64,000 nt of DNA from Paenibacillus sp. FSL H8-0048 (GCF_038002825.1 NZ_JBBODF010000001.1:1798001-1862000), one strand, 5' to 3'; shown: positions 27,875 through 39,300, counted from the first letter of the stretch. Notes: generated by a model not told the origin, from the sequence alone. A program made the numbers and translations.

Positions 27875-29290
27875 TCAGGCTCTCACTGACTGATTGTTCA
27901 ACACCTCGATATTACGCCACTTGCCTCCTACGTACCGCCAGGTCACAATAAGCAGCATAACTATCGTATATGTTAACAGCTCGATCCATACCCAGAATAA
28001 CGAATAATCAGCTATGATGTAAGTGTAATAAGGAAGCAGCAAATAAAACAGAATAGGCAGAATCAAATATAACTTCATCATGAACAAGGTGTCTCCCGTT
28101 GCCCTCAGGATGCTTCCAATAACAATTTGAACAGAATCAAATATAATCCATACGGATGTCAATCTTATAAGCGGGACGGTAATATCCCTGACCAGATCAT
28201 ACCCTTGGCTCTGCTTGGCGTGGAAAATGGACACAAGGAACTCCGGAAACAGATTGAACGATATTATGATCAGCACATTGAACCCAAGTGCAAACCACAA
28301 ACCCTTTTTCAGGATGACCGAAATATTTTCAATCCTTCCCCCGCCCCTCTCCTGAGCGGTCAGAATGCTTAAGGCGTTACCGAGTCCCCAGATCGGAAAG
28401 ATGGATAAGCCTTCAATCGTAAACACAATATTTGCCGCAGTTAAATCACTTTCTCCCGTTTTTCCGATAATCAGCAATAGCAGACTGAAATAGGCAGTAC
28501 CTACAAAGGACTGGACACCGGAAGGCAATCCGAACTTCCATATTTTCACGAACAACTCGCGATCAAATTTGATATGCTTAAAGATCTGAAAGCCTGATTT
28601 ATAGGAATTGGAACAGAGCATGAGGATATTAATCGCCAAATTAATGAAACAGCTGATCAGGGTAGCGAGACCCGCCCCCTTGATTCCACCCAGTTCCGGG
28701 AAGCCCCAATGGCCGAAAATCAACAGCCAATCCAGAGCTATGTTGCAGAGGTTGGAAATCAGCGCAACATACAGAATTTTCTTGGTATCACCCACACCCC
28801 GGAACAGGCTGGAAAAAGCGGCAATCATAATCTGCACACAGTTGGAGAAGATCATCAGGTAAAAAAATTGCTTCTCATAGGCTAGAAGTTCTCCTCTATG
28901 TCCCATGAGTGAAAAGACTGATGCAAAAATGGGTGCTGTAAGGAGTAAAATGAGTGAAGAAAACAGGCTTATGTACACTCCTTGCCACAAAGATTTGCTG
29001 CAGCTATTCTTGTCGCCCGCCCCGTAAAAGTGGGCTATTAATGTAGAAGAAAACCCTACAACACCCAAAAAAATACTCCCTAATGATGTCGCAACATTAC
29101 TGGACGGCATAACCGCCGCAAATTGCGTAATATCGTATTGCGCCACGAATGCACGATCAATAAATACCATAATATTGATGGAAAACATCGACAAAATAAT
29201 AGGATAGGTGATGTTTATAATTTTTTTATAAGAGATTTTATCAAGTGCAGCCGTGTGATTCAAGTTGAATCCCCCCCTTTGTTCATTCAT
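27875..29290 (-). CDS. MATE-family multidrug/natural-product exporter
   Basis: A 471-residue membrane protein with twelve predicted helices in two related halves, each starting with a MATE-type pattern (TYPIILSMFSINIMVFIDRAF in the first, LPSGVQSFVGTAYFSLLLL in the second). It exports cationic or amphipathic compounds using a sodium or proton gradient. The ATG at 29290 has AAGGA eight bases upstream; a TTG nine codons later has an even stronger AAGGGGGG. It lies 11 bases after the dehydratase activator gene in the NRPS operon, so it probably exports the peptide product. Confidence 0.9.
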   Translation of the reverse strand: MNEQRGGFNLNHTAALDKISYKKIINITYPIILSMFSINIMVFIDRAFVAQYDITQFAAVMPSSNVATSLGSIFLGVVGFSSTLIAHFYGAGDKNSCSKSLWQGVYISLFSSLILLLTAPIFASVFSLMGHRGELLAYEKQFFYLMIFSNCVQIMIAAFSSLFRGVGDTKKILYVALISNLCNIALDWLLIFGHWGFPELGGIKGAGLATLISCFINLAINILMLCSNSYKSGFQIFKHIKFDRELFVKIWKFGLPSGVQSFVGTAYFSLLLLIIGKTGESDLTAANIVFTIEGLSIFPIWGLGNALSILTAQERGGGRIENISVILKKGLWFALGFNVLIIISFNLFPEFLVSIFHAKQSQGYDLVRDITVPLIRLTSVWIIFDSVQIVIGSILRATGDTLFMMKLYLILPILFYLLLPYYTYIIADYSLFWVWIELLTYTIVMLLIVTWRYVGGKWRNIEVLNNQSVRA

Positions 29291-29301
29291 ATTTTATATC
29301 C

Positions 29302-30066
29302 TTATTGTCCGAGAAACGCTGCACCTATCGCACCAGTGACTTGAGGATAATCGGTAACATGAATATCCATGTTCAGCTTTTCTTTCAGCGAATTGATAAT
29401 CCCTATATTTTTAGCTACACCTCCACTCATTCCAAGCGGTTCCCGGATTCCTACCGACTTAAGCAAAGCAATGGATCTCGTCGCAATGGAATCGTGAACG
29501 CCTTTGACAATATCGGGAGCAGGTGTGCCTACAGCCACCAAGGAGACAACCTCCGTTTCGGCAAAAACAGAGCACATGCTGCTAATCCGTGCTGCGGAGG
29601 TGGAATTGAGTGAAATTTCTCCCATGTCTTCAAGCTGGACATTCAGCGCCCGCGCGATAATATCCAGGAACCTTCCGCAGCCAGCCGCACACTTGTCGTT
29701 CATTAGAAAGTTCAGCACATTCCCGTTATCATCAAGCTGTATCGCTTTGCTATCCTGCCCTCCGATATCAAGAATAGTACGGATTTCCGGATTTAGGAAA
29801 TACATTCCTTTTGCATGGCAAGTAATTTCAGAATAATTCTTATTGGAGAATGGTACATTTTCCCTGCCATAGCCGGTAGTCACTACAAGGTCAATGTCAT
29901 CGGGTGTCAGTCCGGCTTTCTCAATGACATTTTGGTAGGTCATTTCAGCAGATTGTCTGTTGTTGCCTCCGGTATAAATGACATCATAAGCAAGGATTTC
30001 TTTTTTATCCTTAAGAATCGCCGATTTGGTGGAAAGCGAGCCAATATCTATTCCTAATGTAATCAT
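29302..30066 (-). CDS. 2-hydroxyacyl-CoA dehydratase activator (ASKHA ATPase, HgdC/FldI type)
   Basis: A 254-residue BadF/HgdC-family ATPase. It carries one [4Fe-4S] cluster across a homodimer and uses ATP to push one low-potential electron from ferredoxin into the dehydratase. The N-terminus GIDIGSLSTKSAILKD is the phosphate-1 loop; DIGGQDSKAI and GMSGGVAKNIG are the other ATP motifs. Both cluster cysteines are present: NDKCAAGCGRFLD and SSMCSVFAETEV. I set the start at the ATG at 30064-30066 because AAAGGAG lies upstream. It directly follows the two dehydratase subunits. Family enzymes are very oxygen-sensitive, which is unusual beside an NRPS. Confidence 0.92.
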   Translation of the reverse strand: MITLGIDIGSLSTKSAILKDKKEILAYDVIYTGGNNRQSAEMTYQNVIEKAGLTPDDIDLVVTTGYGRENVPFSNKNYSEITCHAKGMYFLNPEIRTILDIGGQDSKAIQLDDNGNVLNFLMNDKCAAGCGRFLDIIARALNVQLEDMGEISLNSTSAARISSMCSVFAETEVVSLVAVGTPAPDIVKGVHDSIATRSIALLKSVGIREPLGMSGGVAKNIGIINSLKEKLNMDIHVTDYPQVTGAIGAAFLGQ

Positions 30067-30091
30067 TATGATAGTCTCCTTTTTCTGAAGG

Positions 30092-31327
30092 TTAGATAAT
30101 TTCCAGAAACGCATCAATACGGTTTTTTACTTGAGAGAACGAATAATTATTTTTGTCCCGGATGTCCACGTCAACCGAAAGATATTTAATCTGCTTAGTG
30201 ACAGACATTTCCCTGACCGCTTGGCTAAGACCCATCATATTTCTGCAGCCCCAGGTATTGACCAGGATAATGCAATCAATATGATTTTGCTCGCAGACAA
30301 CGGCGGTCTGTTCCCTCATTCTTTCAGAATTCCACAAATATGCGATAGACCGCTCAGCCATACTATCCAGAGGTCGCTCAGGATCAAGCTTCATCAAATT
30401 ACCTTCCCAATAGGTAGTCCAATAGATAATTTCAATTTCCCTCTCCAAATATTGAACCAGCTCGTGCGATTGATCGGGGGCCAGTCCAACCCATAGCATC
30501 CTTTTTTTTCTAGGTGCTACTTCTTGTGTTTCCAGCTTTTCAAGAGTCTCTGAGTGCAGGGATTGGCAAATCTTCACCATTTCTTTCATGCCCCAACAAT
30601 TAACAGCCATTATTTCATACAGCTCTCGCTGCAGTCCCGGGATATGCACCTGCTTGGCAATATCAATCGTCTGAAGGAAGTAATCCTTCGCCTCATTGGA
30701 AAGCTTGATAACCTCTTGAAAAGATTTTTCGTCATAGGACATTCCTGTTACTTGTTCAACTTCCCTGAGGACTTCCTGAAATTGTCCGGTCAGATAGGCA
30801 ACTGATTCCTCCGTCTGCAGCATCGGCACATTAAAGGTACTGTAGGTACTGTCATAGATTTTACTGAATTGAAAGCCCAGTTTGGCGAGCCCGTCACATA
30901 AGTGATTGTTGATGATGATGATATCCGGTCTTGGCAGACAATTGGCCAATGCCGCTCCATAGGCAGCTCTAACACTGGAGCATAAATCTCTCGGAAGATG
31001 ATTCTCCTCCGTAAGCCTCAGACACATATCTATCGCATCGGATTGGGAGAAAAGCGTGGATATGCTCTCAAAGTTTAGTGAAATGAAACCGAATAAGAAT
31101 AACAGCTCGTTGGGAAAAACCTCTCCGACATACGCGACCTTGGTTTGCTCTTTAAAGCACTGCATAATGTAATAGGCATTGAACAGCGAACGGATACGGG
31201 CTGTCTTAGGATAGCTCGGCTGCGAGTAGTTTTGCACATTGTAGCTGACCAGATTCTCTGCCATATTCTTAGCCTGCAGGCTCCGGTCATCACCATCGAT
31301 CAGCTTAAAATCATTAGTCAGTGTCAT
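30092..31327 (-). CDS. 2-hydroxyacyl-CoA dehydratase family subunit (HgdA/HgdB/FldB-like)
   Basis: A 411-residue subunit. The family removes water from (R)-2-hydroxyacyl-CoA through a ketyl radical, giving 2-enoyl-CoA, using a [4Fe-4S] cluster in each subunit. Three cysteines sit where the family's cluster ligands lie: DLCSSVRAAYG, NHLCDGLAKLG and NTWGCRN. ATG start with AGAGGAGG upstream. It lies 11 bases after the other subunit and 25 bases before the activator. Substrate unknown. The same fold occurs in benzoyl-CoA reductases and in double-cubane proteins, so a reductase role is the main alternative. Confidence 0.87.
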   Translation of the reverse strand: MTLTNDFKLIDGDDRSLQAKNMAENLVSYNVQNYSQPSYPKTARIRSLFNAYYIMQCFKEQTKVAYVGEVFPNELLFLFGFISLNFESISTLFSQSDAIDMCLRLTEENHLPRDLCSSVRAAYGAALANCLPRPDIIIINNHLCDGLAKLGFQFSKIYDSTYSTFNVPMLQTEESVAYLTGQFQEVLREVEQVTGMSYDEKSFQEVIKLSNEAKDYFLQTIDIAKQVHIPGLQRELYEIMAVNCWGMKEMVKICQSLHSETLEKLETQEVAPRKKRMLWVGLAPDQSHELVQYLEREIEIIYWTTYWEGNLMKLDPERPLDSMAERSIAYLWNSERMREQTAVVCEQNHIDCIILVNTWGCRNMMGLSQAVREMSVTKQIKYLSVDVDIRDKNNYSFSQVKNRIDAFLEII

Positions 31328-31338
31328 TATGGCCTCCT

Positions 31339-32451
31339 CTAAGATATTCTCGTTTCAAAAAAAGTCTGAATCCTAGTTTTGATACTCTGGATATTGGTCA
31401 TATGCCGTTCCGACTCGATGAATAATACCGGGATTCCGAGCTGGGCAAGCGCGTGGCGGATATATGGATAATCAATCAGATTGGTATCGCAAAATTTAAG
31501 CGAAAGGTACAACACCGCATCCACATTATGCTCCCGGATTAAATGCTGGATATGGGCAAGTCTCCGGTCTGCATCGATCATCCGTGCACTTGTCGCTTTA
31601 TCCAGGTAATAACTCGCAATAGCTTCCAGTGGTTCTGCATTCTCATCAATTTCACCTTCAAAATATTTGTATCCCGTGCTCATGTCCTCATAGACGACAC
31701 GGGCACCTGTACGTTCGATAACCTCCAGAATATTCGCATTGTCGAAATAGCTTCCAGTGAGCAGTACATTGCAGCCTTCTGTATGAGCAGGTATCTCTAC
31801 CCCTTCGTAGATCTGGAGAATGGCTTCCAGCTTCTCGTTGAATTCCTCATTGAATCCCGAGCTGCCGGCCTTGACCAGTTCCAGCATGTCGACAGAATTC
31901 ATCGGGAGTATGCCCTGATTGCGCATTCTGCACGTCTTTTGCAGCAGTCTTCTAGATTTGTTACACAGCCTGATTGCGTTCCGGAGTTCCGTTTGGCCAA
32001 TCGTGCAGGAATATCTCTCCTCCAGCTCCTTAATCAGCCGTTCGATTTGCCAGCGGTAGTAACTCTTCGACGATTCCTTGACATCCTTCGGAAGCTCCAA
32101 TAGATAATGAAAAGAATCACCAACGCTCTTCTGCCACACTTCGTACAGCCGCTTACGCATGTCGCATGTATCTACAAAAATATGACCGTCTGAAAACGAA
32201 TAGACCTGCTCCAAGCCTTCACTCAGGCAGCTTAGGATATAGGAGCAAAAATTGTTAGACAACAACGAGGTTGCATCCGAATTAACGGTACGTGTATCAC
32301 CTGTTATGCGAAAAGGGACAACGCCTGCAGCGTAAAGCACTTCCTCTGGTGTATAGATCGAACTATAACCCAGTTTCGGTTGGTTAATAAGTGGCAGACG
32401 CTCAAGCCGGTCCTGATGCAGTGCAAATACGCTATCGAACAAATGTGTCAT
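31339..32451 (-). CDS. 2-hydroxyacyl-CoA dehydratase family subunit (HgdB/FldC/HgdD-like)
   Basis: A 370-residue partner of the 30092-31327 protein. Candidate cluster ligands are in NNFCSYILSC, VDTCDMRKR and LKFCDTN. The C-terminal pattern (IPVLFIESERHMTNIQSIKTRIQTFFE) is the usual end of this family. The start is the ATG at 32449-32451 (AAAAGGAG upstream), overlapping the thioesterase stop as ATGA; a GTG three codons earlier is possible. The four-base overlap ties its translation to the NRPS thioesterase, good evidence that the dehydratase belongs to the NRPS pathway rather than to an unrelated catabolic operon. Confidence 0.87.
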   Translation of the reverse strand: MTHLFDSVFALHQDRLERLPLINQPKLGYSSIYTPEEVLYAAGVVPFRITGDTRTVNSDATSLLSNNFCSYILSCLSEGLEQVYSFSDGHIFVDTCDMRKRLYEVWQKSVGDSFHYLLELPKDVKESSKSYYRWQIERLIKELEERYSCTIGQTELRNAIRLCNKSRRLLQKTCRMRNQGILPMNSVDMLELVKAGSSGFNEEFNEKLEAILQIYEGVEIPAHTEGCNVLLTGSYFDNANILEVIERTGARVVYEDMSTGYKYFEGEIDENAEPLEAIASYYLDKATSARMIDADRRLAHIQHLIREHNVDAVLYLSLKFCDTNLIDYPYIRHALAQLGIPVLFIESERHMTNIQSIKTRIQTFFETRIS

Positions 32452-33353
32452 GCGGGACACTCCTTTTCGAGAATTGCATTGAGTTGGGATGCTATAGCCT
32501 CTTTGGGTTCTGGATCAAAGATAGAATAATGAGTTGCGTTCACTTCATGGATAGTGAAATATGAACAGTACCGCGACCACTCATTCAGGTCAGGTATGGG
32601 ATCAATCATGGCCTGAAACATATGAACCGGATAGGTTCCTACGGTATGAGGCGAGTATTCTGTTCGTGCATGGTGGAGAATACGATTGATATTGAGCAGA
32701 TACAGCCGGTCAATATAAGTAAGATTGCCTAGCTTCACCAAGGGAAACGGCCATTCACCGTCTAACCCTGCAAAAAAAGCTTCCCAGTCAATGGCTTCAG
32801 CCGGAGCATCAATAAGCTGAGAGCAAAAAGACTCCATGCTCATACTCTCGTACGCATTCAGCTCCCTCTGCACACTGCCGCTCTTGATGAACCGCTTGAA
32901 GAACTCATATTCGGAGGCCACTGTAAATGCCGCGACACTCCCTTTCGGATAGTAACCGGGTTGGGGAGTATCAAACATGCAGCAGAGCTTCACCTGCGCA
33001 TTCCTCGCCTCCAGCTGATTAGACATCTCAATGGCGATACTTCCTCCTATCGACCAGCCTGCGAGATAAAACGGGCCCTCTGTCAGATTAAGCAGGTACT
33101 CCACATACCGGCTGGCCAATTCCTCTATCCGAATGTTGCGGGGTATTCCGTCTACAGCTGCATCCAGTATGACCGCATAGATGTCAAACCGGGGATCCAG
33201 TGAAGCACATAACGGAAGATATCCCTCGATCCTGCCGGTACCATCATGAATGAGAAATAGCTTTTTACCGGGATCAGACCCTTTTCGCAGCAGCACCAGA
33301 CTACGTCTGTACTGAAACTTTTGATGTGATTTGCTCAGCAGTGTCAGACTCAC
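32448..33353 (-). CDS. Free-standing NRPS thioesterase
   Basis: A 301-residue alpha/beta hydrolase of the NRPS thioesterase family. It has KLFLIHDGTGRIEGYLPL at the start of the fold, the nucleophile elbow GWSIGG (Ser101), an Asp in MFDTPQPGY and a C-terminal NATHYSIFDPE with the likely catalytic His. It resembles the TE domains fused to final modules more than short type II editing thioesterases. Both NRPS proteins here lack a TE domain, so this one probably releases the finished chain in trans; editing is the alternative. GTG start with GGAGGAGG upstream. It lies 40 bases after the larger NRPS. Confidence 0.88.
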   Translation of the reverse strand: MSLTLLSKSHQKFQYRRSLVLLRKGSDPGKKLFLIHDGTGRIEGYLPLCASLDPRFDIYAVILDAAVDGIPRNIRIEELASRYVEYLLNLTEGPFYLAGWSIGGSIAIEMSNQLEARNAQVKLCCMFDTPQPGYYPKGSVAAFTVASEYEFFKRFIKSGSVQRELNAYESMSMESFCSQLIDAPAEAIDWEAFFAGLDGEWPFPLVKLGNLTYIDRLYLLNINRILHHARTEYSPHTVGTYPVHMFQAMIDPIPDLNEWSRYCSYFTIHEVNATHYSIFDPEPKEAIASQLNAILEKECPA

Positions 33354-33393
33354 CGGACCTCCTCCTCTACATTGAAAGGTTGTTACGCGTTAC

Positions 33394-36300
33394 CTACAGC
33401 AATATGCTTGTACCCGTTGTCCTTGCCGAAAGGCTGATTTTATCGAAAATGGCTTCAGCTGTGGGAGCCTCCATCAGTTCCATAATAGATATAACAGTTT
33501 GAAATTCGTCTTCCAGCAGCATGGCCAGTTGAACGAGGACAATCGAATTGGCTCCACGGTCAAACAGGTTATCGTTCATCCCCAGTCCACCCGTTTGGAG
33601 CAGTTCTTCGAGAAGCTGTATAAGCCGTATTTCCTGCATTGTACGCGGCGCGCTGAACGAGGTGTTTTTTTCGGCTCCGCTGTCCGGCAGCCTCTTTATA
33701 TCCGCCTTCCCACTTGCATTAAGCGGAATTTCCTTGAGCTGTACAAAAGCTTCCGGGATCATATAAGATGGCAGCCAACGTTTTAAATAGCCCGCCCAAT
33801 TATCCTCTTGTTCCTCATCCCTCAGGACTAGGTATGCGAGTAGGCGCTTGAGGTCGGATGAGCTTTCCTTTATAGTCACAACGGCGGCTCTGATGTTTGG
33901 ATGTCCAAGCAGGGTCTGTTCGATCTCTCCCGGCTCAATACGGTAACCTCTTACCTTCACCTGCTGATCCAGCCGTCCCAGATACTCAATATTCCCGTCG
34001 TCCGACCACCGGGCCATATCACCCGTTCTGTACATCATTTCCGCTGGATGATACGGATTGCTCACGAATTTCTCCTTCGTCATCTCCTCTTGGTTAAGAT
34101 AGCCCCTTGCCAGCCCTACTCCCGAAAAGCACAGTTCTCCAGCTACGCCTGGAGGCTGCAGCCGCATATACTTGTCAACTATATAGGCCTTCATATTAGA
34201 AATAGGTCTTCCTATCGGGATATTCCCCTTCTTGTCCAATGCCTCTGTAGGATAGGCGGTGGCATAGATCGTAATCTCGGTCGGCCCGTAGATATTCTCC
34301 AGCCGCACACCGCTGACCCGCTCGTAAAAACTCTGCACCACATGGGGCTTCAACGCTTCCCCGGCGGCAAAGACATATTCGACTCCATCCCAATCCATGT
34401 CTGTTCTGCGGTCTACAGCTTGCAGGAAGACATCCAGCATGGACGGCGAGAAGTTCATATGAGTTACCTTGTGCTGCCTTACCGCTTCCATAATCCCCCT
34501 CGGCTCCCGCTCCAGACCAGGTTCCAGAATGGCCAGTCTCCCTCCCTGAAAGAACCAGCCGAACAGTTCAGTCGCTGACACATCGAAGGTAAAAGCCGTC
34601 TTGAACAGATACGTTCCTTCTGCAGTGAGCGGATAAGCATCCTGGAGATACAACAGCGTATTGACTAATGAACGGTGCTCGATCATTACGCCCTTTGGCT
34701 TGCCAGTTGAACCGGACGTATAGATGATGTAGGCGAGGTCATCCGGCCGGTTCACGCATAACTCTTCCTGTTCTTCTGCTGCTGCGTTATCCTTGGGCAG
34801 ACTGTTAATTAGATGGAAGGTTACATCTGCATCTACTAGAGACGAATCCTCCGGCCGATGAATCAGGACGTGCCGGGTACCGCTGTCCTCCAGCATATAA
34901 CGAAGCCGTTCACCGGGAGTGCCGGGATCTATGGGGAGATAGGCTGCTCCTGCCTTCAGAATGGCATAAATTCCGATGACCATTTCCAGGCTCCGCTCGG
35001 CAATAATAGCCACGATACTTCCGGACTGGATGCCGCTATCACGCAATCGCCAGGCCAGTCGCTTAACCTGCTTGTCCAGTTCGCAGTAGGTCAGTGATTC
35101 GTTCTGGAACAGGAGTGCCGTATGGTCCGGCGTCCGCTTCACTTGTTCTGCGAACAGCTCATGAATGCACTTGTCCGCAGGGTACGGTACTGAAGTGTCG
35201 TTGAACACCTTAAGGATTTCTTCCTGCTCCTGTATAGTGGCTAGTTCCACGGCAGACAAGCGCTGGTCCGGGTTCTCCGTCACCTGTTCCAGGATATGAA
35301 CGTAATGCTCGGCCATACGGGCGACCGTTGCTTGCTTGAACAGCTTCACGGCATATTCCCACTCGAACCGCAGCCCCTCTTCCCCTTCCTCCGCCGTCAG
35401 CGTCAGATCGAATTTGGATACCGGATACTCATACTCCGCCTCCCGGAATGTCACTCCATTCAACACGAGCGGGCTCTGCTCCATATTCTGCAGAGCGAAC
35501 ATCGTGTCAAACAGCGGGTTGCGGCTCATATCCCGGGTCATCTGCACCTTCTCCACCAGATCTTCAAACGGAACTTCCTGGTGCTCGTAAGCGCCCAGTG
35601 CTCCCGCCTTCACTTCCTCCAGATACTCCCTGAAGCTCAGACTGCCCCGCGGATACCCCCTCATCACCAGCGTATTCACGAACATCCCCACCATGTTCTG
35701 CACATCGGCATGCTGCCGTCCTGCTATGGGCGTTCCTACCAGAATATCCTCCTGCCCGCTGTATTTGGATAACAGCACCTGATACCCGGCAAGCAGGATC
35801 ATGTATAATGTCGCTCCGTTGTCAGCTGCGGTTCTTTGGAGCCGTTCATACAGCTGCTGATCCGCCTTACAGCTCAGGCGATCTCCCGCAAAGGATTGAA
35901 CCGGCGGTCTCGGATAATCCGCAGCCACATTCAAGACCGGTATGTCACCCCGAAGCTGCTCCAGCCAGTACGCTTCCTGTTCCCGTAACGCCTCCGACCC
36001 GAGTCGTTCCTGCTGCCATGCGGCATAATCCTTATAGTCCAGTCTGGTCTCCGGCAATCTGGAAAGTTCCTGCAATCTGGAAGCATCCTGCGGGTCTATC
36101 GTTGCCGCCGCCTCATAGAACCGGCTTAACTCCCGCAGCAGTATTCCGCTGGACACCCCGTCCGTTACAATATGGTGGATATCCAGCACCAGAAACACAC
36201 TGCTGTCCTTGCCTTCAATCACAGCAGCGCGCATAAGCGGCGCTTGATTTAGAATGAAGGGGCGGATCAACGCTTGAACCTGGCACCCGGCTTCGGCTTC

Positions 36301-39300
36301 ATCCGCTGCTTCCCGGTATTCTATCCGCAGCCGCACATCCTCCGCTATCCGCTGCACCAGCTCTCCGTTCACCATGTGAAAGGAGGTCCGCAGTGCCTCG
36401 TGCTTCTGTATTAGCAGGTTCAACGCCGTTTCCAGCCGGCAAGCATCCACGGTCCCTTCTGCACGCAGCACCAGTGGAACGTTATATCCGATGCCTTCCT
36501 GCATCATCTGGTGCAGCACATACATCCTCTTCTGGCTGGCTGATGCCGGGTACCCCTCCGCCCGGGGTACAGCGTAAGGAATCGCAGTTCCATCCCCTTT
36601 GCTATCCGAACGGCCATGCTCCATCAGGAATTCAATACGTGCGGCCAGCCGGCTTACTGTCGGCGCCTGGAATATCTCCCGCAGGGGCAGCTCGACCTGA
36701 AAGCTCCGGTTAATCCGCGATATCAGCAACATCGCCTTCAGCGAATGCCCTCCGCTGGCGAAGAAGTGATCGTCCGCTCCGACCTGCTCCCGGTTCAGCA
36801 CCTCGCGCCAGATTTCCGCCAGCTGCTTCTCCGCCGCACTGCCGGGTTCTCTGAACAACACGGCCGGCTCCTCAAGGCTTGCCGGAGCCGGCAACTGCTT
36901 CCGGTCGATCTTCCCGTTCCGCGTTAACGGCAGCTTCGCCAGTGGAACGATGACGGACGGAATCATGTAACCGGGCAGGTGTTCGTTCAGGAAATCCCGG
37001 ATTTCGGGGACAGCGGACGGCCCGGCGCATACCACATAAGCGCACAGATATTTGCTTCCCTCAGGGTCTTCTCCGGCCACGACTGCAGCTTCCGTGACGG
37101 CGCTGCATAGCAGCAGGCTCGTCTCGATTTCACCCGGCTCAACCCGGTACCCCCTAATTTTCACCTGGTTGTCCAGCCGCCCCAGAAAAGCAATATTCCC
37201 GTCCGGCAACCACTTTGCCCGGTCCCCTGTCTTGTATATCCGCTGTCCCGGATGGAAGGGGTCCGGCACGAACCGTTCTGCGGTCAGCTCCGGCCGGTTC
37301 AGGTAACCTCTGGCCAGCCCGTCTCCGCCCACATACAGTTCTCCGGGAACCCCCACCGGCTGCATCTGTCCCCGCGCATCCAGAATATAAGCCGTTGAAT
37401 TGGGAACGGGCTTCCCGATGGGAATCCCGGTGTCATGCTCACCTTGAATGAGATAACAGGTGGAGAAGGTGGTATTCTCCGTAGGTCCGTACAGGTTCAC
37501 TATGCGTAGTCCCGGGCAGGCCTCACGGACCTGCCGGACCTGGCGAACCGGCAGCTGATCCCCGCCCACGAGCAGAGACCGCAGCGGCGCGAACAGCCCC
37601 GGGTCCTCTTCGGCCAGCTGCTGGAACAGCGCCGCTGTCAGCCACAGAAGAGAGATCCCCTTCTCCCGGATGAACATGCCAAGGCGTCCGGCCTGCAGCA
37701 GCGTATCATCTCCGGCTAGATACAAGGGGAGGCCGTTCAGCAGGGAGCCCCATATTTCAAAGGTAACGGCGTCAAATGATGGGGAACCGGTCAGCAGCAG
37801 ACGGTCCTCCGGCTCAATCGCCAGGAAGCCGCCGTCATGAACCAGACGTACCACATTCCGGTGCTCAACCATCACTCCCTTAGGTGTGCCGGTCGACCCG
37901 GAGGTATACATGACGTAGGCTAACCGCCCCGCGCGCTGTTCTTCGTCCTGCTCCATCGGGATGGGGAACTCCGGTATCATGCCGCCGGGTCCGCTTTCCG
38001 CTTCCTGCTGATCCAGCACCAGCGTCTTTAGGCTCCAGGCTGCAGGAGGATTCAGCCCGGACTGAACCAGCAAAATAGATGTGCCACTGTCCTCCAGCAT
38101 GAAGCGGTTCCGCTCCTCCGGATAGGCCGGATCAATCGGCAGATAGGCGGCTCCTGCCTTCAGAATACCCAACAGCCCGATGACCAGTTCAGGTGACCGC
38201 TCAGCGAGAATGCCTACAATGCTTCCGGGTTCCACCCCTACCTGGTGAAGCTGACCCGCCAACCGTTCAGTCTGACGGTTCACTTCGCTATATGTCCACT
38301 GCCGGTCCCCGTAACACAGTGCCGTATGGTCCGGCGTCCGCTTCACTTGTTCTGCGAACAGCTCATGAATGCACTTGTCCGCTGGGTACGGTACTGAAGT
38401 GTCGTTGAACACCTTAAGGATTTCTTCCTGCTCCTGCGGGCCGGTTAATACTAACTCCTCCATTTTTGCCTCCGGGCTTAAGACAATCTGGCGCAATAGA
38501 TTCAGATACATCCCAAGAAGCTGTTTAACCGTCTCTTCGCGGAATAGGTCGGTATTGTATTCTGCCCAGAGGAATGTCCGGGGTCCTTCCTGCCGAACAT
38601 CGAACAAGAGGTCCGTCTGGGTAGCACAGGCGTCCGATTCCAGCTTGGTCTCTTCCAGACCCAGGAACCCCTGCTCTTCTGTTCCTTCCGACACCATGTT
38701 GAACATGGTGCGGAATAGCGGAATCCGGTTATTATCCCGGTCAGGATTCAAGACACGGATTAGCCTTTCGAACGGATAATCTTGCATGTAATAAGCATTA
38801 TCCACCTTATCGTGAACGCTTTTGAGCAAGTCCGTATACTTCAGCCCGTCACTGATCTCCATGCGAACCGCTACCGTATTGACAAAAAAACCTACCGGGT
38901 GATTGAATTCCGGACCGTAATGCCTGCCATTAAACACCGTACCTACCACAATGTCCTCTTGACCGGCAAGCTTATACAGCAGCGTATAAAAAACGGCCAT
39001 CAAACCGGAGAACAGAATCACCCGATTATTCATGCAAAGTATTCGGAGCAACTTGACCAATTCCCCAGGCAACTCAAGGCTCGTAAGTGCACCACTAAAG
39101 CTAAGTTGCACAGGCGGGGGAAAATCGGCAGGTAAATCCAGTACCGGCAGTTCACCCTGGAACTCCTTAAGCCAATAGCGCTCTTGTTCTTTCGTGAATT
39201 CCTCGGAAAAATTCTCCCGCTGCCACCATGCATAAGTGCCGTACTCCAGCTTAAGTGCAGGCAAGTCGGCAGGAATCCCGTCAATTAGAGCATTGTAAAT

